Positions 11,936 through 22,152 of a stretch of 64,000 bases of DNA are shown piece by piece. The stretch is from NCBI RefSeq assembly GCF_904849725.1, contig NC_058518.1, positions 413,485,081-413,549,080 on the forward strand, read 5' to 3'. The translations under genes were made by a program, and so were the position numbers. The DNA is from Hordeum vulgare subsp. vulgare. Its lineage: Eukaryota; Streptophyta; Magnoliopsida; Poales; Poaceae. The notes beneath the pieces were generated by a model that did no database searches, was not told the origin of the DNA, and saw only the letters and a list, made by a program, of their open reading frames with translations. The stretch's first letter is position 1. Each line of letters opens with the position of its first letter.

Positions 11936-12808
11936 AACATTAATAGAATTTATAGTAACATCATTGCAATCATGATTTATGGGTGAAATATCAATGATTT
12001 CATTTTCAACATAAGGAACTATAGTAAGTTCATCTCCATAAGCATCATTAATATTGGCATCATGGCCACAAGGATAGAAAGCATCACATTCATCAAGAGG
12101 GGATATTTCACTCAATTCAATGGGATCATATTTTGTTCCAAAGTAGCAAACATTCCCTCAATGAATTGTTTAACACAAGCATTAGGAGTATAGTTTTCGT
12201 AGCAATATTTAAGTATGGCAAAAATTTTAGATTTATATAGAGTAGCATCATAATTTTCAATCAAAAAGCAATTTCATAAGCACCCTTAAAAGCAAGAAAT
12301 TCTTAAATTTGTTCGATATCATAGTAACTATAAACACCCTTGGCATAAGAAGGTAAAATTTCATTATCATTAAACTCACATAGGTAGGGAAGGTGTTTTT
12401 AGGGTTCTCAGAGCAACAAGTAAAATCATAAATTTCACACACATTCCAATCATAGCACAGTGAACAATTTATTTAACGCCATAAGAGTTTCTCCTTTTGA
12501 GGTAACCGGTGAAGCACAAAATGAGCATGCTAATTTAATGATTTTCCCTCAACTAATCTAGTTGGGGTTTCAGCACGAGCATGAATGGGTCAAATATGAT
12601 CCAAGTAGAAAACTTTATGTGAATCCATATGTGTTTACCTTCTATTTTTGTGTGATAACATGATTATTGCAAGCAAACAAGTAAACTAGCAAGATAAATA
12701 TTTTTGTATTTTTGATTGTTATGAAACAAGCTAAATATAAAAGCAAATAAAAATAAGAACAAGTGAATGATAATTTGTAGGATTTACTTGATAGTAGGTT
12801 GATGATAA
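11936..12808 (-). pseudogene. Truncated interior of second A element with gag-like fragment
   Basis: Closely repeats about 8617-9493. It carries the start of the same unknown protein: open pieces at 12257-12442 and 11900-12115, the latter running across the junction into LTR sequence. About 870 bp of the original interior remains. Nothing else coding is visible. Confidence 0.7.
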
Positions 12809-12826
12809 TCCCCGACAACGGCGCCA
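12809..12826 (-). other. Primer-binding site, tRNA-Asp type (one mismatch)
   Basis: Plus strand TCCCCGACAACGGCGCCA, immediately inside the A2 LTR. Confidence 0.85.
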
Positions 12827-12837
12827 GAAATCCTTCC

Positions 12838-14355
12838 TGATACTTGTGATCTGCGTTGGGTTTTCCGTGAAGAGGAACGGGTGATGCATCACAATATAGA
12901 TAAGTATATCCCTCATTAGAGAACCAAGATTTATCAAACCAACAACAGTAACAACTAGTCTCCATCTTCAACGACTGCACAGAAAAAAGAAAACACTTGC
13001 ACCCAACGCGGGCAAGAGGGTTGTCAATCCCCTTGTACTCGTTATTTGCAAGCAAGTAAAGTGTAAATGATAGTTGATAAATGCAAAGTAAATAAAGGCA
13101 ACAAGGTAATTGTAGCATTTGTGAACTTATAAGTGAATAGACCATGGGGTCGTAGTTTTCTCTAATGGCATCTCTCATGTAGTAGGCATACAGTGGGTAA
13201 ACAAATTACTGTTGGTCAATTGATAGAAAAGCGCACAGTTATGTGATATTTACTGCAATGATCATGTATATATAGGCATCAAGTCCATAAGCAAATAGGA
13301 CGACTCCTGCATGCACCTATTACTATTACTCCACGCATCGACCGCTATCCAACATGCATCTAGAGTATTAAATAAAATAGAGTAATGCTTGTAGAACAAT
13401 GACATGACGTAGACAAAGAGAACTCAATCAATATTAATTAAGCCCATCATTTGATCCTTAGTGCCAATAATACAAAGATGTGTCATTGTACCATTCTCTC
13501 ACTTGGATATAGAATCCCACCAGATTGAACCCACTACAACGCACCCCTCTTACTGAAGAAATATCAAGCTAGTTGGCGAAACTATTTTAATAGATCGGAG
13601 AGATTTACAAAGCTATAATAATCATGCAAATAAGAATCATAATAGAATTCAGATAAGACTCAAGTCTTTATCATGAATAATCTTAATATAAACCCACAAT
13701 TCATCGGATCCCAAAAAACACATCGAACAAAAGAATTACATCAAATAGATCAAAGTGAAGATGCGATGATCATTGTATTGAATATCAAGAGAGAGAGAGA
13801 GAGATAGCCATCTAGGTACTAACTGCAAACTCGTAGGTCTGTGCTAAACTACTCACGCATCACCGTGGTAGAATCAAGGTTGATGTAGAGGTCCTCCGTG
13901 ATCGATCCCCTTAAAACAGGGCATCGAAACAGGGCTCCATATGGGCACATGATGGAACACAGGCTTGTTGTGGCGGAAAAATTGCTTCTGGTGGCTCTCG
14001 TAAGGTTTTGGGATATTTTAGAATTTATAGATCAAAGAGGGACGTCGGGGGCAACATGACGGGGCATCACACATCAGGGCATGCCCCCCCTTGGCCGTTC
14101 AGCGTCTGGTCTCCACCCAAAGCTTCCACGTCTTCTTTTGGTCCAGAAAAAATCATAAAAAAGTTTCATGGCAATTGGAATTCGTTTGGTACTGTAAACC
14201 TACAAAGCCAAAAACATACAAAAAACAACAACTCACACTGGATACCAGGTTAATAGGTTAGTGCTTAAAAATAATACTAATTGATATATACACACCCTAA
14301 GAGCATCCTAGAATGATAATATTATAGCATGAAACAATAAAAAATTATAGATACT
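12838..14355 (-). repeat. A-type LTR (copy A2), interrupted by copia element
   Basis: Starts TGATACTTGTGATCTGCG and runs to ...ATTATAGATAC. The last 15 bases (GTTGGAGACGTATCT) lie at 28663-28677 on the other side of the copia insertion. The reconstructed length is about 1,533 bp. It is the 5' LTR of the minus-strand element whose interior is 11936-12808. Confidence 0.87.
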
Positions 14356-15789
14356 GAAAGTGCGTTATATCGACTAGAGGGGGGAGGGTGAATAGGAGAT
14401 TTTTAGAATTTCATCACTGAGGAAATTCCTTTTGAGGAAATTCCTCCCTGATGACTAACTTACAGCAGAAACAGTAAATGATCAGAAGTGCAAAGTTTCA
14501 CAACAGCAGTTTTTCAGAGTGAAGAATGTGAAAACAGATTGCACAGTGAGCAGGCACGCAGAATACACATGTGGATTAACTGACATGAAGAATTTGGGGT
14601 TGAGGAAATTCAGAGAAAGTCTTCAGCAAATTCTTCAAATAGTTGCAGTGAAAGTCATCAACACATAATACGAGAAAAGTAAGGAGTTGAGGAATTAGAA
14701 CCCGTTTCTCAGTGAAGACAATCGTTGATGACCCAGTTCCAAATGCTGTGACAGTCGTACATCTGGTTTGGAGCGGCTTGGTATTGAAACCAAAGGACAC
14801 ACAGTCCCGGGACACACAGTCCCGGGACACACAGTCCCTACCGTATTCTCCTTGAGCTAAGGACACACAGTCCTCACCCAACACTCGTGGTAAGTCTTCA
14901 GGGCAGACTTCCAAACCCTCACAAACTTGGTCACCCAGCGATCCACAATTGACTGCTGGAAAGCTCTAGACCATGACGCCTAACCGTCTGGAGGATGCAC
15001 AGTCCTCAAAAGGTAACAGCTTCAGTCCCACACAGGAACAACTTCTTCAGTGATGCTCAATCACTAGGTTTGGTTTGTGGTTTCGGTGTATGGTGTATTT
15101 CCTCACTGATGAATTACTCTCGAAGGCTCTGAGGAATTGGATTGCTCTTATGACAAGTGTCAGTTTCTAACGGAGCAGCCAACCAGCTAGAGGTTGTGGG
15201 GGGTGGCTATTTATAGCCTGGGAGCATCCCGACATGATTTGACACTTATGCCCTTAAATAATATGACCGTTGGAATGGATAAGACCAATGACTTGGTGTG
15301 TCTATCGAAACGGTTGGGACCCTCAACTGTGAGAGTCCTCATGTCACTCGTATTCCTCACTTGAGGCTTTTGGTAGGATTTAGGCTTGGGTTGAGCATCA
15401 TGAGGAAATTCATTCCATAGTGTAACTTCGACCCCCTTTAATAGTACGGTGTTCCTATTACTCAAATGCGAAAAAAAATAAAACAGAAAGTGTTAATCTT
15501 CATGCTTCAAATTCTTCAGAGTGATTTTCTTCAGGACACACCGGACTTCTCAATATCAGTATCTTCATGAGGAATATTAATTTCATCGCAGATTCCTCGC
15601 GATTCATTTCTTCAGCTTCAGACCAATTTCTTCAACTGAAGACATACATTTTTAGTGGTCGATATTCTTCAAATATCTCAAACTCCTCAATGACTTATAG
15701 ATCCCGTGTACACGCACAAACACATTAGATACTTAACCTATAAGTCTTCAAACTACCAAAATCACTAAGGGGCACTAGATGCACTTACA
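14356..15789 (-). repeat. Copia element 3' LTR
   Basis: On the minus strand it starts TGTAAGTGCATCTAG (15789) and ends GCACTTTCA (14356). A TATA box (minus TATAAATA) lies at 15208-15215. It carries three copies of a 15-base unit (about CCCGGGACACACAGT) near 14795-14840, where the other LTR has two. That one unit accounts for the 15-bp length difference. Confidence 0.92.
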
Positions 15790-16262
15790 ATCTCCCCCTT
15801 TTTGGTGGTTGATGACAATTAGGTTAAGTCTTCAACAGGGATCAAAAATATGAAGTGTAAATACTCATTTGAGGAATTTGAAATCAAGATTCAGAGAGAC
15901 TCCCCCTGAACATGTGCAAATCTTGAAGATTTGGCTGTTCACAGCAAATGCACATTGATGATTTATATCATGGAGATCTCCCCCCGAGTCTTGTAAATCA
16001 TGCATACATGTAACATCACATATGAAGAAAATGAATATGCATGATGACAAATGGTATCTGACGAATTCAAGCATGCGTGCATTAAAACTTGAGGAATAAG
16101 CATGCGAAGAAAAATGTTCAAAAGCGTTAGAGTACCATCGGGCTTAAGTTACAACTCATTACATAAAAACTTCAGAAGAGCCAAGAGTTTGTAACTTAAA
16201 TATAGTTCATAAGCCCCAAAAATATCCCGCTTGAAGACTAACTCTCAAGTTTCTCCCCCTTT
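15790..16262 (-). promoter_or_regulatory. Polypurine tract plus three upstream PPT-like copies
   Basis: Minus-strand GGGGGAG occurs at 15792-15798 (adjacent to the 3' LTR, in AAAAAGGGGGAGAT), 15900-15906, 15978-15985 and 16253-16259. The first is placed to prime plus-strand DNA synthesis. Repeated tracts upstream of the 3' LTR have been described as a conserved Sirevirus feature. The rest of this stretch is non-coding. Confidence 0.75.
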
Positions 16263-16313
16263 GTCATCAAGTGACAAAAAGGGAGAAACTGAGGACTAAC
16301 GTCCGTGAAGATT

Positions 16314-18485
16314 TCACTTCGTGGCAGTTGAGGAAGAGCCGTGATGCTTCTCGGGAGTAGTCTTCTTCCTTGGAACGGTAGCAGTGTTGAGCTGTTCTTC
16401 ATCAGTTTCAGTAGTGCGGAATGAAGAAAAGGAGCTGTCTTCAAGGTCTGGCACTGGAATAGGCCTGAACTTCTTCTTGGGAGGCCACGACCATTCAAAG
16501 TCTCGCTCAAAGTCCATTTCTTCAAGCTCAGTCCGAGTCTTCAGATGTGCAAGTGTAGCCCAGGTGCGATCAAAAACCTCATGCAAATAGTGATGGTTGA
16601 GCTTCACAGAGTTCTGTGTTTCAGTGAGGGTTTTCACAATGGCACCGAACTGGCGTTTGACCCACTTGTGATTACGATCCACCTTCTGGTGAAGACTGAG
16701 GAGGAGCTCTCTTGTATTCATCACGCGGGGAGGAAAAGGGCTTGCCGGACGAGTCTCAGTATCGTCCCATGAAGAATAAGCTGCTGGCTCTCTGAATTGG
16801 CCATCAAGGGGCCTACTGCCTTCTTCAATCACTGATTTGCCTTTTCCTTCAATGGGCTCGAAATTCTTCTTGTTGACCCGGATAGGAGGCATATAACCAA
16901 CATGGTTTTGGCACTCAGCATGGAAGTTGATGCCTGTCCTTCTCCTGATGAATCTCATGATCCATGGGGCATATATCTTGTGATCAAAAGGACACATAGC
17001 ATTGTCGGCCAAAGTCCTCAAGAAGAAATCATGGATGTTGATAGGAATACCATGGATAATGTTGAAGAGGATATTCTTCATGAGGCCTACAACATCTTCT
17101 TCATCATCATGGCCTTTGATCGGTGCGAGCACACTACAGAGGATTCTGTAAACAGACCTGGGTCTGTACTTGAGCTCGTGGACGAGGAAGGTTGTTCTCG
17201 GAGATTTTCCTTCAGCCAAAGGTTTCATGAGGACTTCCATCATCCCATTGGGCAGCTCACGCTCACCATAAAGCTTCACAGCCTCTTCTGAGGGAATTGG
17301 TACAGGCAGTTCTCTGAGGAGTTCAGTAGCAGGAGCCTTGTAGTGACTGTTTTGTGTCATCCAATCAAACACCCAAGTGTTAATGTCTTCAGGGTTGCCG
17401 GATATGTGAAGAGTGGCATAAAACTGAAGAATTAGCTCGTTGTTCCAGTCAGAGATGCCGGAGCACATTGGGAGTAAACCAGCATCATGGAGTACATTGA
17501 GGACTGGCTCTAAGCACGGTATAGCTTCAAGTTCAACATGAGGAATATGCCTGTGCTGGAATATCTTGTTTCGTCCACAGAGCACAGAGGCATAGTAGTT
17601 CATCTGAGTCCAAGTCCAAAACTTCAGATGCCTCATTTGAGGCTTGTCATATGGGTTTTCTCCAATGAAGTACATGCGTTCTTCAAAGAAGTTTTCCTTT
17701 TGAAACTTAGGACGCTTGGAGAATGGCTGGCGCTGAACTGGCTTAAGATTTTGCTGAGGAATTGGAGGGGAGACAACAATGGCAGTCTCTGGGTTGAGCA
17801 TGATGAATGCATTGTCTTGGTCAGGTGCATTCTCCTCAGCATTTTCCTCAGGGTGAGGAATTTTAGCGGCTGGTTCTTCAGGCTGAGGGGCTTGCTCTGG
17901 CTGTGCATCAGGCTGAGGAATAGCTTCTTCTTGCTCAGTTTGAGGAGTTGGGTCAGCATGTTCCTCATCTTGAGGATTCTGCACAGAGCGTTGAATTTCA
18001 TCAGCTTGAGGATTTTCAGTTTGTTCTTCCTCAGCTGGCTTGGTGGCAGATGCAGTTTCATCAGCTGATGCAGCTGATGCTTGAACAATGTCTTTCTGAG
18101 GAATGAGAGGCTGAGGACTTTCGTCTATCTGAATCTCCTCATCAGTGTGTTCCTCAGAGGCGTCATCCTTCATTTCCTCATCTGCCTTTTTCGCTGGATC
18201 ATCAATGATGACCATTTCATAGGAAGGAGCGACATTCAGTGGCACAGGGTCCAGAGGAGCAGTTTCTTCAAGTGCTTTGAGGCGCTTGGCCTCTGTTTCT
18301 TCTTCTGCTGAGGAGGCCTTTCTCTTCTTGGCTTCCTTCTCAACAGCCCCGGTTTTCTTCACGTCTGATGCAGACGGAGTCATCTTCTTCACCGTTGAAG
18401 CTTTTGGTGAAGGGGTTTTCTTGACAGATTCTTCAGCTGGTATTGAGGAACCAGCTGGAACAGAGTCATCAACTTGCTTTGGCAA
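16314..18485 (-). pseudogene. Extra ORF downstream of copia pol, C-terminal 723 codons
   Basis: The largest piece of an additional ORF between pol and the 3' LTR. Residues 1-235 are low-complexity and charged (Glu, Pro, Ala, Lys), with a KKRK nuclear-localisation-like motif at 53-56. Residues of about 260-560 look globular, with patterns such as FWTWTQMNYYASVLCG and LILQFYATLHISG. These remind me of the plant transposon-associated protein family found in many retrotransposon extra ORFs, but I cannot assign it. The C-terminal 140 residues are charged and end in Ser/Thr-rich sequence. No signal peptide or transmembrane helix is obvious, so an envelope role is unsupported. Upstream it connects to 18514-19776 after small frameshifts. 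Confidence 0.75.
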
Positions 18486-18513
18486 AGCAACTGGGTCAGG
18501 GCAGTCTCATCAG

Positions 18514-19776
18514 CTACAGCAAATTCATCAGCAGGAGTTTCCATGATGATTTCTTCAATAGCCGGTTCATTGGTGCTGGGGGTGCGGCCTTCTTATTGTA
18601 TTCATCAACAGCACTAGTGGCCAGCTTGATGAAATTGCTCTTGAGACTTTTGCGATCTGACAGCTTGAAGTACTTGTCAGTCAATTTCTTCAGCTCTGCC
18701 TGTGTTGACACAAATGCATCAGGAGTTAATTTGAGGAGATTCTGCTTGAGGAATTTCTCCTTTTTAATCTTTGCAACTTTGGCCTGCCTGGCCTGCTGTT
18801 CTTTCCACTTGGCTTCATTGATGAAAGTGGCCACCATGTGGCTAATGCCAGGGGGAAGTTTCAAATCATCAAGCGGTGTGTTTGGGTCCTCATACCAGAT
18901 GTTGATGTAGTCAAGGAGGACCTTGGGGTCCATGGCCAGAGGAATGGCACTGCCTGATGCTTGAGCTATTCTTTCCTGCTTGTTTCTGATGATGGCTTGC
19001 ACGCATTGATCATCGTATTCATCACTTCCCTCTGATGCAGACGGGACGGTGATGATTTTGCTAGGGCTTGGCAGAGTTGCACGTTCAGCAGACACCTGAG
19101 TTTTCACAGGAGGTGGTGTAGACTTTGTCTCCGAGCTGGTTGCAGCTGGGAGTGAGGAGCTGGAGCTGGCGGTCATAGGCTTCATGACTTGCTTCTGTAC
19201 TGGTTTCTCTTGAGGCTTTGGTGGTGGTGCTGAGGATTTTGAAGCTGAGGAGACTGGCACTGAGGGTTTTGGCGGTGATGGTTTTGTGACTGAAGCCTGA
19301 GCAGACTTCTCTTGAGGCTTTGGAGCCCTTGGCTTTGACGGCACAGAGTGTGGTTGAGGAATTGCTGAACTAGAGGTCTCAGCGGCAGAGGAAGTAGCAG
19401 CAGCTGAGGATTCATTGAATTTCCTCACTGCAGCTTCTGCCTACTTCTTGAGCTTAGCGAGATGCTTTTCCTTCTCATCTGGATAGTCATCAATGGTCTT
19501 GAGGCTTGAGGGATGTGCTACTTGATGATCCTCAAGTGGGGCCCGTCTGCCAGGAGGCTTCAGAGCGAATTTGTTCGCATACTTGGCAGTCACAAACCTG
19601 TATTCCTTCCATTCCTTTGCCCAACGGCGTTCTATCTTCTGCAACCGTATTTTTCTCTTGGCCATTGTCTCATTTTCATCAGGCGTGCAATAGTCCAAGT
19701 AAATATCCTCAGGGATATCCACAACTGTGTTTTGCTCAAGTTTCTTTCCTCCCTTCTGTTTTCTGTCATCCTCCAT
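18514..19776 (-). pseudogene. Extra ORF downstream of copia pol, N-terminal part
   Basis: Starts at the ATG at 19776 (MEDDRKQKGGKK), the first ATG after a candidate leader intron. 111 codons run to one in-frame TAG (19441-19443). The same frame then continues about 300 codons to 18514: a Pro/Ser/Ala-rich linker, then a Lys-rich helical segment (residues like AKVAKIKKEKFLKQN). The frame slips near 18570 and again near 18510 before joining the 723-codon piece. Ignoring one stop and two indels, the whole ORF exceeds 1,100 residues. Function unknown; length and charge suggest a nuclear or particle-associated protein. Confidence 0.7.
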
Positions 19777-19856
19777 TTTCTTCAGCTGAGGATTTTGCTG
19801 ATGAGATTGAACTCTTGAGGATTCTGATGAGACTTGAAGATTTTCTTCCAGAAACG

Positions 19857-20227
19857 CTGCAAATGAGTTAATGTGATGAGAACCGAGAGATTCATCAGCT
19901 TACATGTGTGTACCTGTGAACAGAGTATAGTTGCGAGGAATTTGGAGAGGTCATATGCGTTCTCAGATTTGAGGAAAATGAAAAAGTTTGACAGTTTGAG
20001 GAATATAACCAGTTGTTGAGGAATTTGCCTAAGCATACTGTTCTTGGGTGCCAGAGTTGTACAGATCCGAAAATTCGCACAATTGAGGAATCTCGTGAAA
20101 ATCTTAGATGCTTAGCATAGTTCATCAATGATGTGGTGATAGGCAGTGTTTCTTGAGGAAAAACAGATTTCACATAGAAGATGTAAAATTTTAGATCTAA
20201 CTTGCTGTAAAAATGGGATTTATTTAC
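19857..20227 (-). other. Candidate leader intron before the extra ORF
   Basis: On the minus strand the donor context is CCAGG/GTAAAT (GT at 20227-20226) and the acceptor is CTCATTTGCAG/CGTTTC (AG at 19858-19857), giving a 371-nt intron that is AT-rich like plant introns. The predicted upstream exon has no ATG. The first ATG in the downstream exon begins the extra ORF at 19776. Splicing is inferred from sequence only. Confidence 0.45.
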
Positions 20228-20475
20228 CCTGGAAGGTGCACACGAAGAACACGGAAAGGTGTGTGTGGAGAAGCTCTTAGGTCGCGTGTCCAATGCACCC
20301 TAACCCGGCGACAGAGGACGTCTACGGCGACGGCGGACGAAGATGGTCCGACTCCGGCGTGGTTCCGGCGACGGAGAAGTCGAGGCAGTGAAGCTCTTCC
20401 TCACCGGCGACGAGATTACCAGCGATGGCGCTAGGGTTCGGTGGTGTATGCTGTGGCAGGAGAGCGATGGAGCGA
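20228..20475 (-). other. Candidate GC-rich 5' leader exon of internal transcript
   Basis: About 250 bases of CG/CT-rich sequence, unlike the surrounding element, with no ATG on the minus strand. It holds a telobox-like AACCCTAG (minus strand; plus 20431-20438) and a telomere-like ACCCTAACCC on the plus strand (20297-20306). This composition is typical of plant 5' leaders. The start is estimated from the TATA position. Confidence 0.45.
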
Positions 20476-20504
20476 AGAAGAGTATGCCGAGGGGGATAAG
20501 GACA

Positions 20505-20600
20505 TATTTATAGCCAAAAGTTACTGTTGGCGCGAAAATTTCGGACCAAACCGCCCCTGCCTCTACGTCTCCGTAGGACACGTGTAGCTCCCGAACAGTG
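20505..20600 (-). promoter_or_regulatory. Candidate internal promoter: G-box, E2F-like site, TATA box
   Basis: Minus strand, in order: G-box/ABRE-like ACACGTGTCC (CACGTG at 20579-20584), E2F-like TTTTCGCGCC (20529-20538), and TATA box GGCTATAAATA (TATAAATA at 20505-20512). Spacing and order fit a plant RNA polymerase II promoter reading into the GC-rich leader and then the extra ORF. It lies more than 7 kb from the element's own LTR promoter. Confidence 0.55.
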
Positions 20601-21237
20601 CGGTGGAGATAGTGGAGATCGTGGTTATCCGATCGTGGGAAGTGGGGTTCAGTTACTGTGTATTAAAGAAACACTTTTTGAAGATTTGAGGATTTTCGTC
20701 ACAAAATCATCAGCTGACAAGGACGCAGTGAGGATTTTGAACAAAGTTTCAAGTAGAACGCATATGAAGAATTGAATAGACTGGATGAGTATAGCATAGA
20801 GGGAATGTAGGGTCCGATCACATTCACTTAGCAGAAATATCAACTTGATGAAATAGCAATAAGTGAATGCTGTTGAGGACTTGAAATCACAGTCTATCTA
20901 GTCCAATGAAAGTCATCAAGTGTTTTTTTTGAAGATTTTGTGATAAATCATCACACTAAATAACAGTTGTTTTGAAGAAAAACACATTTTGAGGAAATAG
21001 AACACTTGAATAAAATCAACTTGAGGAATTTCACATTGGGCGGTGGCGTGACCCACCATATAAGAATGTTGATTACAAACGCCGCGTACAATTGTTGTAG
21101 GGCCCTGAGAATCAATTTCTTCGTTGATTTCTTCACATTCAGAGTGACATTCTTCATTAGTTGAAGAAAATCGATTCATCATGTGTTGCACATCTAAGTC
21201 ATCAATTTTGCATAAGTGTTAGGATGTGTGCATGTTT

Positions 21238-22131
21238 TTACAAAACATTTGAAGATTCTAAGATATTTAGCTCACACCGCAACTTGCAAAACCTTTTCTC
21301 ATCCAAGGGCTTAGTGAAGATATCTGCCAGTTGATCATCAGTCTTCACATGGTTGATGAGGATATTGCCCTTGAGGACATGGTCCCGAAGAAAATGATGA
21401 CGAATCTGGATGTGCTTGGTCTTCGAGTGCTGTACTGGGTTGTATGCAATCTTGATAGCACTCTCATTGTCATAGTAGAGAGGCACATTCTTCATGTCGA
21501 TGCCGAAGTCCTTGAGGGTTTGCTTCATCCATAGTAATTGAGCACAGCAAGAACCAGCAGCAATGTACTCAGCTTCGGCAGTGGAGAGTGATACGCAGTT
21601 CTGCTTCTTTGAGGACCAGCAAACTAGTGATCTTCCGAGGAAATGGCATGTGCCAGACGTTGACTTGCGATCCACACGGTCACCAGCATAGTCGGAATCA
21701 GAATACCCTACCAGATGAAGATTTGAGCCCTTGGGATACCATAATGCTAGTGTTGGTGTGTGAGCTAAGTATCGAAGAATATGTTTCACAGCCTTATGGT
21801 GTGATTCCTTTGGTTTTGCTTGAAAACGTGCACACATGCAAGCACTAAGCATTATATCTGGCCTAGATGCACATAGATACAATAAAGAGCCAATCATAGA
21901 ACGATATACCTGCTGATCGAAATCTTTACCATTTTCATCAGTGCCGAGGTGGCCGTTGGTAGGCATTGGAGTCTTGGCACCTTTGCATTCATGCATGTCG
22001 AATTTCCTCAGAACATCCTTGAGGTATTTCTCCTGTGATATGAAGATTCCATTGCTTTGTTTACGAATTTGAAGACCTAAGAAGAATTTCAGCTCCCCCA
22101 TCATGGACATCTGATATTCTTCACTCATCAT
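21238..22131 (-). pseudogene. pol: Copia pol: end of reverse transcriptase and RNase H
   Basis: 297 codons in the same frame as 22153-24348, separated by one UGA at 22153-22155. The first 100 residues finish the reverse transcriptase (MGELKFFLGLQI, YRSMIGSLLYL). The rest is copia RNase H with acidic residues at D145 (GYSDSDYAGD), E186 (STAEAEY) and D221 (YYDNESA), then HIQIRHHFLRD and DQLADIFTKPL near the end. All signature residues are kept, so only the stop impairs it. Read-through or repair would give a complete pol. Confidence 0.92.
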
Positions 22132-22152
22132 GTAAGCAAATTCATCACTGTA

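Noticed and set aside
17538..18088. 150-176-codon frames opposite or out of frame with the extra copia ORF
   Set aside because: Shadows of the long minus-strand frame, lacking motifs.
20300..20581. 93-codon minus-strand open frame over the internal promoter
   Set aside because: Starts upstream of the TATA box and is Arg/Ser/Pro-rich only because of GC-rich leader sequence; not coding.
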